A program made the position numbers and the translations under genes. The notes beneath the pieces were generated by a model. The model did no database searches and was not told the DNA's origin. It saw only the letters and a program-made list of their open reading frames with translations. Shown here in pieces: positions 21,415 to 33,311 of a DNA stretch of 64,000 bases (its first letter is position 1; the number at the start of each line of letters is the position of its first letter). Source of the DNA: Clonostachys chloroleuca (taxonomy: Eukaryota > Ascomycota > Sordariomycetes > Hypocreales > Bionectriaceae). The stretch covers positions 7,564,001 to 7,628,000 of the forward strand of contig JBANAY010000003.1 of the NCBI GenBank assembly GCA_037952775.1, written 5' to 3'.

Positions 21415-22999
21415 TTACAATCGGGGCCTATCTCTTACAATCTTTCTCGCATAAGGGTGCTCCTCCTCTGGAATTAACTGGTCAACTCGGTTTGTATTGA
21501 TAAATCGCGGATGAGCATCTCGCATTAGATCAGTCATCCCACATAGCCGCATTGCAGTTTCGATCTCATCGCGCAAGACTTAGGATAAACTTGTCAGCCA
21601 TTTTGGTCAGAGTCGTGTCGGAAATCTGAAAAGACTTACTGTCAATAACACGCTCGACTCCTTCCTGGCCGTAGCTAAGAGAAAACAGAAAGCTCCTGCC
21701 CAAGCCGACTGCAGACGCCCCGAGGCAAACGGCTTTAACGATATCGGCTCCCCTGCGAAACCCTCCATCAACTAGAACCTCCATAGATGAGAGGACCTCG
21801 GGGCAATGCTTCTGTAGCTCCAGCAGAATCAAGATGGCTGGGGGTGCGTGGTCAGCTGCTCTGCCTCCGTGGTTGCTTAGCACAATGCCATCGCACCCCA
21901 TAGAGTGGGCGATTCTAGCGTCCTCAGCAGTCTGAATCCCTTTGACTAAAACCGGCAAAGATGTCAGGCTGCGGAGCCATGGAATAAGGCTCCAATCCAC
22001 GCTTGAGTCAATGAATCCGGAGCTCTGTCTCGCTAAGCCCCCTCCTTTCTTGTCCCCGCCGGTAACGGTCGTCTTCACGCCAGCGATCACGATGGCTTCA
22101 TTCGATTTGATACGCTCATCATCCTCGCGCTTTGGGACTACAGGGACATCAACTGTGACTAAAATGGCCTTGACCTTCCCTGAAGCAGCGATTTTCTGAA
22201 TTGCGGCTTCGGATTGTACTCGATCCTTGTTGACATACAGCTGGAAAAGAGCTCTTTCTGGAGTAGCTTCGAGAATCTCGTCATAAGGATACGAGGATGG
22301 CGTTGCGAAGCAATGAATGATTCCCCCGGCAGCTGCCCCTCGAGCAAAGGTCAGCTCTCCTTCTGCGCCCCCAGTCCTTGCTCCGCCCGTTGGAGCAATA
22401 TATACTGGCAGATCCAGCTGGGCTCCGAACAGCGTAGTGGTCGTGTTCACGTTTTTGACGTTCTTCATTACTCGGGGCCGAAGCCATATGTTGTTCAACG
22501 CCGAGCGGTTTGCATCCCTGGTAATATTGTCATTGGAGCCTCCGCCTATGAAGGCCCTGGCTTTGGCTGACAGTGATTTGGTTGCCGCTTGCTCAAAATC
22601 ATCCAAATTGATGATAGAATCCAGACTCGGTCTCTCTTCCGATTCTTTGATCTTTTCATCAGTCTCTTTTGTGTTTCCTTGAGATTGTTTTGGGAAAGCT
22701 TTCGGGTCGATTGATCCCATGTGAAACTTGACATCAAGAGACTTTCTGATCAAAGAGGGCCCGTGGGCCTCATTGTACGCGGATGATGCATCGTTTCCAC
22801 CGTATTTATAGATCACTGAGGATTTAAGCTTCCCTTAGCTTTTGACGCGTTGCAAGATAGAATTGAACTTACCATCAGGTCCGCCAGGGTGTCCCTGGGC
22901 AAACTCGGTCATATCATACACCTCCCCATTGACAGCAATCCACAGGTCTTCTGCAGAGTCGTGCTTGGCCAGCTCTGAATAGTCTACGCTTTTCGGCAT
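21415..22999 (-). CDS. FMN-dependent 2-hydroxyacid dehydrogenase with N-terminal cytochrome b5 domain (488 aa, two introns)
   Basis: Flavocytochrome b2 architecture: oxidises an L-2-hydroxy acid to the 2-oxo acid and passes electrons to heme. Exons 22999-22873, 22815-21640 and 21578-21415; introns of 57 and 61 nt with good sites. The cytochrome b5 part has heme ligands H37 (EFAQGHPGG) and H60 (YNEAHGP). The FMN barrel has VYIAPTGG, the LFQLYV strand, PVLVKGIQTAEDA, the catalytic His/Arg in SNHGGR, and DGGFRRGADIVKA. The segment after SNHGGR is AADHAPPAI rather than the common QLD form. This changes the active-site rim and could alter substrate choice. No obvious long mitochondrial presequence is present. 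Family members use lactate, mandelate or glycolate; which one applies here is not determined. It is convergent with the ThDP gene (158 bp between stops). Confidence 0.92.
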
Positions 23000-23688
23000 T
23001 TCGATCGAATTTTGCTTCGCAACTGTGTCTAGTTCAATACTCGGAGACCTTTGAGCATATCTCGATAAGATTCCCCCGGAGTTTTGGTGGGGTTGCGTGT
23101 GGACAAGGAGAAGTGTATCCGGAATCAGAGCCGGAACGCGGATCTGGGGTACGGAAATTCCGGTCCTCTTCAGAACCGACTAGTAATTGATCGATATATT
23201 ACTAAATTGATGCCAGAATCAAATTGAGCAATAATTGCATGATTCCGATTTGGCATTCCGAACCAATTTGCAATAAAAACCCCAGAGACCATGGCTCGTA
23301 TAACTGTCAACCGGGTGATTGTCATGGCAATCGAGTATAAGTACTACTACTAAAGAAATCGTTAAAGTAATCGTGTATGCGAGCCCTCCTAGGCAATTAC
23401 AAATAGCAACAGTTGCCAGACATCTTCTTCTCGGTCGTATAGAAACATGAAAATGCCAAACCTACCTCCCCGAGATCTTACACAAGAGACAAATCATGCT
23501 AGCATTTATGGGAGATGGATTCCACCCAGGCCATGGAACTGACATTTGACTGCAAAGTACGAATGGAGAATGATAGAATTGGTAATATATACGCACTGCA
23601 GAGATTTGATCCCCCATGAGTCAAAAGCATTCTCTTTTCCTCCGCAAATCAGAATAAGGTTGGGTCAGGGGTAGAGCTGACTTCATCC
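23000..23688. other. Intergenic region
   Basis: Promoter of the flavocytochrome b2-type gene (about 23000-23200) and 3' flank of the pectinase gene. No coding signal is recognised. Confidence 0.35.
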
Positions 23689-25192
23689 TCATATACCAAC
23701 GCACTGGAATCCTTCAAGGCCCGATGTGTCGAATCCTGAGCATGTCCATTGCGCCGACTTCCCACTTGGTGGCCGTACTGTGATATTTGTTGCGCGGAAG
23801 TTGAGACACCTCTATGTTATGCATTAGTAACCCTACCATAGCTACTAAGTACGCAAAAAGGGGATACTCACTTCTGGAGATGAGCAAATTAGTTGCCCAA
23901 CTTTCGGGTCATTCTTCGTAGATGTGGTCCCGGACATGTTCTTAATCAGAACATCGGACATTGTCATATTTGACTGAAAACGGAGTTAGTTCGAGGCAGT
24001 TTAGCTTGAAAAAAATGTGGCAGGAAATACCGGATATTCCTGGCACAGAGTCTTGTTTGAGACACCGTAACACTGGTCAATCTGAATCGCCCAGTCATTG
24101 TTCACATTCTGGAAAAGATCGTAGGTCACATTCTTGACATAACCACCGCCACCACCAACATTGGTCTTTGTCTCACCGGGAGCAATGCCTGGCCAGACCT
24201 TGAGACGGGCGCCGTCCGTGGCATTAGCCATAGAAATGTTGTAGATATGAAGATCTTCAACAATATCGACCTGGCCCAGATACTGACCGAGTGAACCAAC
24301 TGAGATGCCATGTGAGCCGTGGCACTGAAGGTTCTGTACAACAATAGAGGAGCTGTTCGGCTTGAATGTAACACAATCATCTGTGTTGTGAACAACCGAA
24401 TTTTGTATGATCACATTGGACGTGCGAAGCGTATCAAAACCATCTGTGTTGCGAGGTTTCACCGTCGAGTTGGTGCTAAATGCAAGAAGATTCATGTCAG
24501 AAATGAGGAGGTCCGAACTGTTGTGATACAAGGAGAACCACTGATACCTCGCCTAGTCAGTAACGGTATCCGATCTTAAAAGATGCAGCACCCACGTTTG
24601 GTGAATTAAGTAAATTCAATCCCGATATGGAGCCACCGTGAAGGCCATCGATCATCAATAGGAGGGGCCGGAGAAGTGTACTATTGTAAGGGGCCATGTT
24701 GTACCATATCTGCCCATTTCCATCAATGGTCCCGAGACCGTGGCCAAATATATTGACATCTTTCCCTCCAAAGCGCCAGAATGTGGACGAGTCTTGGAAG
24801 GCGTATTTGAAAGAGTGCTCGACCCAATACTCCCATTTGTCCGTAAATTTGATTGTTCCGAGAATTGCAACGTCTATACTATCGAGGAACGTCAAATCCA
24901 GAGGCGACGCTATGGTGTAATTCCCATCCAGAATCACCGTCCCGCCATGGTTGCAATCCTTGAAGGCCTTGAGGATTGCAGGTGCTGAATCCTTGCATCG
25001 TTCTGCCTTGACGCGACAGAGCTTGCTTGGATCACGGGCTGCGGATACTGGAAATCGCTTTCCAGTGTGGTAAGGCCCAATCTGAATATTTGGACGCTGG
25101 ATAAAATTGCTAGAAATATCAAGGGCTTCACTTGACACATTATGGACAAGAAGTGCCCCCAAAGATACGATCGTGGCGAGTCGAGGAAACAT
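23689..25192 (-). CDS. Secreted GH28 exo-polygalacturonase-type enzyme (443 aa, three introns)
   Basis: Pectin-degrading glycoside hydrolase of family 28, expected to be secreted. Exons 25192-24596, 24540-24031, 23973-23872 and 23811-23689; all introns are phase 0 and 55-60 nt. The N-terminus (FPRLATIVSLGALLVHNVSSEA) reads as a cleavable signal peptide. Catalytic set: NTDGFDT (Asp about 232), NTDDC (Asp 253, 254), SHGISVGSLG (His 276) and RLKVW (Arg 311, Lys 313). KWEYWV and FWRFGG, and RLKVW in place of RIKT, point to the exo-acting branch rather than endopolygalacturonases. Several Asn-X-Ser/Thr sites suggest glycosylation. The last exon ends after a Cys pair (WTCSGFD...GFQC), as usual in exo enzymes. 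Its place inside the catabolic run fits plant-material use, but nothing shows co-regulation. Confidence 0.93.
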
Positions 25193-26241
25193 GATGGTCA
25201 GTATTTAATGGGTTTGGCATTGCTCTTCTTCTTGTCCAATCCAATCACGCCCAACAGGCCATATATATGCCATTTCACAGATTCTTTGGTGGATATCTCA
25301 TTAACCGTAGAACATGATCATTAATTTGAAGGCAGCATCAAGTTTCCAACCCTCCACGCCGGTCTCACAAGACATTGGTGGACGAATACTGCTCGATTCT
25401 AGGCTAAAGTGGGCTCGGAAAGATTTTCGGAAATATCGGCAGCTTCAATTCGGGTCTTTTCTTTAGCCTATTATTGATCCGGTAGCACACCAGGAAGGGA
25501 TGCGATCGCATGTTTGATATTATTAAATAAAAATAACTTGAAGTCATTGAAGAAAGAATTGAGGTAGTTCGTATTTTGCTTGAGTTACGTTTATTAAACA
25601 TTGACAGTAGTTCAGTTCTCATAAATATTATACGGCTCATCATGCTTTCTCTAACCACAAAGTCCATGAAGCAAGTGACAGGAGCGACAACATTTAAAGG
25701 GCATGCCAGTTCCAGGCCTCTTTGGTCCCATCTCAGTTTCAATTCTACCCGACTATTCTACCTAACCATGCCGTTGAATGATAAGTAGAATCCTTTAGAT
25801 TAAAGGGGTGATGAAGCTGGGTGTAGGGTAAGCTACGATGCTGAAGATGCCCAGTCTAAACCCATAAATACCCGTGGCGGAGGTGAACCGGATCAAATCA
25901 ACCAATCAAATCCAGCAATCTGCTTATAAGCTGCTATGGGGAAACCCAGAACGAGCGGGATTTGATAGAAGTTGAGAATATATGGATCAAATTGGCCTGT
26001 CTGACCTCCATGTCTCCGCAAAGCATCTGGGTGGGGTACATGAATGAGATTGTCGATAGATGCTATCGATAATTCCTTATCTTTCAGCGATGCAATCGTT
26101 AGTCCTCTGTTCCCTCCTTTCTTCATCCATTCGCCCATCCTCGCTGCCGCCACCGCTGGCTCAAGATCGCTTGCCTGACGACTTCCTACACCTCTTCTGC
26201 GAGCCTTTGCCTCGAAGCACAGGTGAACGAACCGGCCGACC
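25193..26241. other. Divergent promoter region between pectinase and transcription-factor genes
   Basis: About 1 kb shared by two genes transcribed away from each other, so a factor binding here could control both. No reading frame with protein-like composition is present. Confidence 0.4.
25262..25268 (-). promoter_or_regulatory. Probable TATA element of the GH28 gene
   Basis: An atatatat stretch about 70 bp upstream of the GH28 start codon, the only AT-rich core-like element in that region. CCAAT-like sequences lie just downstream of it on the + strand. Based on position and sequence only. Confidence 0.4.
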
Positions 26242-28416
26242 ATGTCCACGATCTCCGCCGACAAACCAAAACCGAGATCCCCGCAAACGCCTGGCCAGAG
26301 CGCAGGCCATGATGGGCCAACGCCCAGACCGACAAAGCCCAAGTCGCGGTCGCGGTTGGGATGTGTAACTTGCAAAGAGAAACATGTACATCTTCCTCCC
26401 AATCTTGATCCAACGGAACCGTGCTAACTTGGGTGGCTCAAGTTGAAATGCGACGAGACGAAGCCCTTTTGCCAAATGTGCCAGAGCAAAGGAAGCAAGT
26501 GCGGCGGCTACCAACAACAATTACGATGGTCCTACAAATACGAGACAGCTGTACGCAAAAGACGAAAAGATCCGAGGCCCTCAAAGCCAGCAAAACCAGC
26601 ACAGAATCAGAAACCAATCACGATATCTGGCCATCCCGTGGCAATACGACCTCGCGCGCCAGCGCAGAACGGCCCAGTCCAACCGAAGCATAATGTTGCT
26701 ATACACGATACCGTACCCGAACCCGAGTGGCAGGCTGCATTGGCATCTCTAAGAGCGTTGGAGGATAATTATGATGGCAGCGATGACAATCTATATTGCT
26801 TTGGAAATGATGCCACTGAGGTGACTGTGCTGGATGATGATATGCCTGATTTAATTGCTGCCGACCCTGATTTTTCATCGCAGCTTGAAATTGTACCAAT
26901 ATCAAGATCCGATGACTATTCTGGGAATCTCATCAGAGATAATGCCGCCGGCGGATGGACGCACATGAATCAACTACCAGCAGACACGACTAGCGCTGTC
27001 ATCTTCCCGTCTCTCATAGACACGCCCTCTATTTTGATCACACATTGGTTTGAGCGGGTCTGTGCTGTATGGTCTGGTTACGACTCACACTTAAACCTGA
27101 ATAGGTCACTGGCATTGAACCTCTGGCAGCAGTCCGAAACAGTATCGAATTGTCTCCAGAGCATGTCAGCGGCCCTAATGACTGCAGCATCGCCAGAGAT
27201 GAAGCAAACCTCCTTGCGTTTACTCAAAGATGCTACTTCAACTGTCAATCGAGAGTTGAGCGTAATTCATTCCACGCCGCAGCTTGATAACATTCCCGTC
27301 AGCTTGCTCTTTTCTTTGCTGTGCCTGGGCACTTCAGTCTGCTGGACCGAGGCAACGTATTTGGGCGTCCCCTTTTTGAGAGAGGCACGGGCATTGATGA
27401 ACCGGATCAACGCCCGAGGATTGCCTTTGAGTGCCGAAAACAAACAGATCATGTCCTATTTTGACAAAAGTTTGGTGTATTGCGATATGCTTCTAGCTAT
27501 GGTAGGATACGGGGATATACCCCAGGACGAGAACGTTGAAGATGAGGGGACGCCGCATCCCTGGACCGGAATATCGACAGCATCATACCGGCAGTTTGCT
27601 CGAGCAGTAACGCTGTGCCAAACGTTTCGCCGTGGTTCTCAGCAGCCTAGAACAACCACGGAGTTTTTGCAAAATGCGTTAAAACAGATCGAGGAAGCAC
27701 AGAGCATCGAGGAACAGGTATTAGCAATGGAGACGCCTGCTGAGACGGATCTTGGTGAGACCGGTGACCAAAGAACACCCAGAGCACACCTCGTGAGCTT
27801 GGCAGAAGCATACCGTTTAGCCTCACTAGTGCATTTATATCAAACCTTCCCTGATCTCGCCGCTCGCCGTTTACCTCGAGACTCATGGCCCGCTAGGAAT
27901 GCACAAGCCTCGCTCGATACATGGATAGTCGCTCTCAGCCTCCGTCTCATAGAAACACTCAAGGATATTCCTCCCAACTCCGGGAGCCGAATGATGCAAC
28001 CTGCGCTGTATATCTCCGCAAGCACAGGACTCAAGCTTAACCTTCCGATTCTCAATTCCGAGGAAAGCCTCGTGCAACTCAGAAGCGAACCTTCACACCA
28101 GGGTCGGACCTCGCTTGATCACGAGGATTGCGAAATATCGGAGTACATGTCTCATTTATGCGGCTTTGGATCGGAAAACACGGCTTCGTCAGAGCATTTG
28201 TTAATGCACTCTGCATTTGGGGTTGAAGAGGCCCGGAACTTCGTACTTGAACGTCTTGATATTTTTGAATATACGTTACCACCGAACCCTATTATTGTTG
28301 CCAAGGAACTTGTCAAGGCTATTTGGGCGGCCTATGATGCAGATGTTTCTGGTCAATATCCTATCCATTGGATTGATATCATGCAATCGAGGAATTTGCG
28401 TTCGTTATTTGGCTAG
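26242..28416 (+). CDS. Zn2Cys6 transcription factor with Fungal_trans_2-type regulatory domain (705 aa, one intron)
   Basis: Exons 26242-26385 and 26443-28416; the 57-nt intron (GTACAT...CTCAAG, branch GCTAAC) splits the DNA-binding domain at the place common in this family. The binuclear cluster is complete: C41-x2-C44-x6-C51-x6-C58-x2-C61-x6-C68 (CVTCKEKHLKC then CQMCQSKGSKC). It is followed by a basic linker (KRRKDPRPSKPAK). The remaining 580 residues are mostly helical, with LITHWFERVCAVWSGYDS starting a Fungal_trans_2-like region. Located in the middle of the catabolic genes, it is the natural candidate for their pathway regulator. That is inference from position only. No frame lesions. 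Confidence 0.9.
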
Positions 28417-28795
28417 CTTAGTTAGGGATATATAATTATATATAGTAGACCTTGATGAGTCTAATCCATGCAATATCATCAGCTAGGTATGCTAGGCACC
28501 TATTACTACCATGCCATCATCGGTCTAGGGAAGTGCATACGTCAGTAGGGGAATTCGCCTATAAGGATAACATAGGACGCCCATTATTCGCTAACTATAA
28601 GGCTAGCTCTTTTTTCTCCAGAGGGGGATGGGTATAAATGTCCAAGGATAAGGGCTCGGTGTAACAAGTTCTATATCCTACTAAAGCTTAGGTTGGTTTA
28701 TTAGGAAAACTAGAGAACTCTCTTGTATCGATGTCTAGGTCTAAGGGCTGAGTTCCCGATGGACTAAGGAATAGAACACTAGGCATCTACATCCA
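28417..28795. other. 3' intergenic region between convergent genes
   Basis: Spacer between the transcription factor and the permease; nothing coding is recognised. Confidence 0.35.
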
Positions 28796-30516
28796 CTAGC
28801 CCTGGCTCTGCCTAGGTTTCTCCTTGCGGTTAATTCCAACCAGGCCAACTATCTCGCCCCAAAAACTTTGTACAGGTTCGGTGACAGTAGCCTCATAAGC
28901 ACTAATAACAGGGGCCTGCCAGACGAGGTCCATCTCGCTTGGCTTTACCATTTTTGTCTTTTTGATGAATTTCCAGCCAACATAAAGGATGGGGGCAATG
29001 ATTTGCATCGTGTAATTCTGGAAGAAAGCAGCGACAGACCACGGCGCAAAGGTCGCGTAGCCGTAAAAGACAACAATGACACTGAGGCTAATGAGACCAA
29101 TCCAGGCGGAGTAAGGCTGGAATCTTGCGTAATAAGGCAGCGACTGGCGGTCAAACCCTTGAACATTGCAAGCCCTATACCAGTTGAGGTAGGTGAGACA
29201 GATGACGATGAAGTTAATGAGGCCTCCGGCTGTCACAATTGAAACAAGCCAACCAATAACTTCGGAGCTGTTGTTGCTAAGCTGAAGAAAGGATAGGAAG
29301 GAGAAACAAAGGGTAACCACGAAGCAGTACACGGGAACACCTCGCATGGTCCTCTTGAGAACCGAAGGTGCCCTACCGGTTATGGCGAGCCCGTACAAGG
29401 AGCGGGTGGCACAGTAGAAAAGCGTGTTGCCCGCAGAGAAGATGGAGGTGAGTAGAAGGGCATTGACTAAATGCGGGAGGCCTTCAATCTGCATATTGGT
29501 CATAGCAATAACGTATGGGGATGCAGCGGCACCAGAGGCCTCGGAGGTGCCGTTGAGGAGTGCTTGAAGTGTTGGGTCATTCCAGGGGACGACGATACCA
29601 ACGCAGATAGCCCCCATGATGAAGAACAAACAAAAGCGCCAGTAGATGGTCTTATAGGCATTCTTGATGATGATGCGAGGTGACTTTGCTTCGGCGGCTG
29701 CCATTGAGATATATTCAGGACCAACAATAGTAAAGGCGGCGATCCAGATGGCTTTTAGGAATCCTTCAAAGCGACCCAAATTGCTTTCAGACCGGTAAGT
29801 TGCAAATGCGCCAGGAGTGCTCCAGTATCGGAACCCATAGGCGTCACCTTGAGGATTTCCGCCTACCATAGTCACGAAGGTAAAGAACATCAAGATGAAA
29901 ATCAAAATGACCTTACCCAAGGACAGCCAGAACTCAGCTTCACCAAAGACACCGACAGCCATGAAGTTGATAGCACTATAAGCAGCATTAGCATTGCAAG
30001 GCCAAGACGTCGGTGGGTTGGCGTGATGGATACTACTTACGCGTAGAGAACAATGCAGGCAACGCAAATTGCGACAGGCGGGACATTATCAGACCAGAAT
30101 TTCAGGAGGAGATTGATGGCCGTAATCTCAAAAGGGACCATAACAGCTTCATAGAGGAAGAAGTTCCAGCCGACCATGAAGCCCAGAGCATCATCGAACC
30201 AATGGCCAGCAAGAGTAATGAAACCCCCTTCGACTGGCATGTAGGTTGTCATTTCGGCGGCGCAATTGCTAACACAGGCAAGGATCCCACAATAGACAGT
30301 GAAAGCGATGAGCAAGCTGGCAGGCCCACCGGCAGCTACAGCATTACCGATGGTGATGAAAAGGGCGGTACCAATGGATCCCCCGATGGCGAGCAGCTGA
30401 ACTTGGCGATTATTCAGTCGACGCTGGAGACCCTCCGCGCCGGGAAGCGCGATGGACCGACTTTCGATGTTGTCATCGAAGTCATGTTTTTCTTCGCCCG
30501 CGATTTTGTCCGACAT
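28796..30516 (-). CDS. Amino-acid permease of the fungal YAT family, proline/betaine-transporter-like (551 aa, one intron)
   Basis: Plasma-membrane proton-coupled amino-acid transporter. Exons 30516-30041 and 29975-28796; the 65-nt intron (GTAAGT...TTATAG) joins in phase. The first helix carries LNNRQVQLLAIGGSIGTALF, diagnostic of the APC/YAT superfamily. It is followed by about eleven more hydrophobic segments, including GFITLAGHWFDDALGF, GPEYISMAAAEAKSPR and SIFSAGNTLFYCATRSLYGLA. Length is typical. Overall pattern is closest to proline- and related cyclic-amine permeases from memory, but specificity cannot be read from sequence. The neighbouring oxygenase genes make uptake of a proline-like, betaine-like or related amine plausible. 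Confidence 0.9.
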
Positions 30517-31926
30517 AGTCGTGGGGTTCCAGATGGGACTCGACGCAAAGGGGCCAGCGAAGTTGGAATGTTGAGATCAGTATTTCAATGTACACAATGG
30601 ATAATGGTATGAGGAGGAAGTGATCAGAGACAAGATTGTTCGAGCACAGAGGGAGGGCAAGCAGTTAAGAAGTGCTTTAAGAAATATTTAAATATTCAAA
30701 GCACGGAGCTGGGGAGAGAGCATAGAGTATGTTGACTCCATTTACCCCAGATAAGCACAGCCTTCCCCAGTCACCCCAGTTGTGCTGACCAGCCCTGGGT
30801 CAAACGCCCCGTTCCTGGACGAGTGGCCAATCTATAGAAGGGTTAGGGGGTAGGAGAAGTTGATTCGGGGGTCCGGATTGTGAACCGCCGGCTTGAGAAC
30901 TTGACGAGGGGACCGCAACAAGGGTGCCGACAGCCCGCAGAGCACGCTACGGGAATATTACCGACAGCGGGTCAGTGGTGGAAGACGACTAGATACGTGT
31001 TATTCAAGTTTTGTTGGTCGAGTCAATATATTGGCAACCGGGTGACATTGGACATGATACCTGTTGGAACAGTGGATTAAAATGCCTGTCTAGCTGACCT
31101 CTCCCGAGGTCGTCTCGGTCAAATTCCGGCCGTGTTGGGATCCGAGGGGTTGGCATTGTTGACGTGGGATTGGCCGATGTAAATTGTTCACGTTGAGTTG
31201 GCCTGACGGATGAGGAACGGCCTCCTTTTAGAAAGATGTCGTAGATTGGCTTCTGGACAGAGCTGGTGATTGACAGAGACCGATCTCAAAAATCTAGAAA
31301 GTGTCGTGACTGATGCTGGGCAGCTTCGATATTGACTTTAGCTGTGATCTGTCGTGTCGAGCGGTCGCGTCAAACACTTCACAAGATGTACAAAATACTC
31401 ATTTCTGAGCTACCGGACAATCCGGTATGCCCGCCAATGAGAAAATTGGCTCATTTAGCGAGGAGATAGGCTGATCCTGATCTGGGGATGTACCAGAAAT
31501 GGATTTAGGGGAATGGATTGAGGGCTGGCGCCGCGTTGAGCGCCTGTGACGGGTTAGGTTGTGAAGAGACGGAGCAGTAGGGAAGGGGGCTATTGCATCT
31601 AGGCCAGGGGATTGAATAAGACAAGCGAGGGGGGCTGGGAAGCGTGGGTTATCAAAGTGAGTCCTAAGCTGGCGATCGTTCTAGTATCAACTTCACTTTC
31701 AAGGAAATACTAACGCAGGAATAATAATCATGCATTGCTGTTGACTTGCATTGGTTCCCGTAAGTATACAATTGTCTAATCTAGTGATCTTTTACACGGA
31801 ACAATTCTACTCAAAGAACTTGAAGCACGTTTCTGTAGTCCTATAACCGGATTACTGTTCTAAAGCCATACCTCTGAGCCAAATCCTCTCCATTGCCACA
31901 ATGAACCTTGAAGCTGCAAGAAACAA
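30517..31926. other. Intergenic region
   Basis: Long promoter of the permease gene followed by the 3' flank of the cytochrome b5 reductase gene. An AGATAAG sequence at about 30749 could be a GATA-factor (nitrogen control) site, but such sites are frequent by chance. No gene is seen. Confidence 0.35.
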
Positions 31927-33311
31927 CTAGAAAACAAAAACTTGATTCCCGGGATTGTCTGCCGCAAGCGGCCTTTCAAAGCCAAGATCCTCAAGTGAAA
32001 TCTTTAGGCTCCTTACCATTGGTGGGGGGCCGCATACAAGAATCTTGACATCTTGAGCGGGTTTCGGAAGTAGTTCCTAGTGACCATGAATATCAAATTA
32101 ATAAAGTTGGTATTTACCAAGGCAAAAGATGTTCCTTACCGATATCATGTCAGCAGTAACGTATCCAACCAGACCCTTCCACTGAGATGGGGGCTTTTCC
32201 AGCACATAATGGACCCTGAAACCTTGATCCATCTCTGCAAGAGCATCAAGGCGCTCTTTTAAAAGGATGTCCTCAAGGCCGACATTGGCAAAGATGAAGT
32301 CGATTTCAGTTGTGTCACCACTGGACCGACCTCCAAGTACAGCTTGTATGACCTGGAGCATTGGGGTAATGCCTGAGCCGCCAGCGACCATGCCAATATG
32401 TCGCACCATATTGGGCGTATACAGAAAAGCACCTTTCGGACCTCGTACACGTATTTTATCGCCTAGCTCAAGTGATGCGATGTGCTTTGAAACATTCCCT
32501 TTCGGATACGATTTAACCAGAATTTCAAAATATCCAGCTTCGTGACTCTTCGAAATGGGTGTATATGATCGAATGAATTCTTTCGTGTTGCCATCCGGTT
32601 GAGTCAAAATGGCTCCGATTGACAAATGCTGACCTATTGGCAGACCCAAAGTTTGGTTCGATTGCGGAAGTTTGAAACGGCAACTGAACTAACTTTCAGC
32701 GACTGTAGCTAATCAGAGGTGCGAGGGGCGACTTGACTGACATGACCACATTGTGCGAGATGTATGTTTTCTCAACAAGCTCAGTCTCCTGGAATGACTC
32801 GTGTACGAGAAACGAACTGAGACTATTTGGAGCAGAGTCTGTGGCTTCCTTTCGAGGTTTGCTGATTGTGAGATCTTGCTTATTATATCCTGTCATCGGT
32901 TTGGAAGGTTCAACGACTGCTTCGGGATTCCCAACATCAAGATTAGCACTTAATTCGCCGACGAAGAGATCAACAAGGATCTCATCCGCTTCTTCTGAGT
33001 GACCAGCATCCTCGTAGGCCTCTGTAGCATCACGCCCGGCGATTTCTAGAAGTACCTCTTCGCCACCCCTTGCGGCACTGTCAGTATATCTCAAGATAGT
33101 TTATATGGAGGATCATGGTAATCAGGTAGCACAAAAGAGAATATGAGTTATAGCAATACCAGATACAGTGATAATGTTCTTTGGGTTCTAGTACTTACGG
33201 ATGTTCGGCCACAAATTCTGAGGCGTTATACACCTTGTTGCGGACGATCAAATATAGATCATCTTTGCTGCTATGAGACGCAACCTGATCACGCGTAAAC
33301 TCCTGCACCAT
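31927..33311 (-). CDS. Cytochrome b5 - NADH:cytochrome b5 reductase fusion (377 aa, three introns)
   Basis: Exons 33311-33199, 33068-32742, 32683-32140 and 32076-31927; introns of 130, 58 and 63 nt. The N-terminal cytochrome b5 domain has heme ligands H37 (AEHPGGEE) and H61 (EDAGHSEEA). After a linker comes a reductase module: SHNVV...RFKLP start, FAD motif RSYTPIS, GPKGAF, the NAD-binding [13 protein letters not shown], and CGPPPMV near the C-terminus (ends FVF). No membrane helix is present, so it should be soluble. Transcribed divergently from a Rieske oxygenase across 1.18 kb, it is probably the electron donor for that oxygenase. In bacteria this job is done by reductases with a plant-type iron-sulphur domain; here a heme b5 domain takes that place. 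The domain call is firm; the partnership is inferred. Confidence 0.9.
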
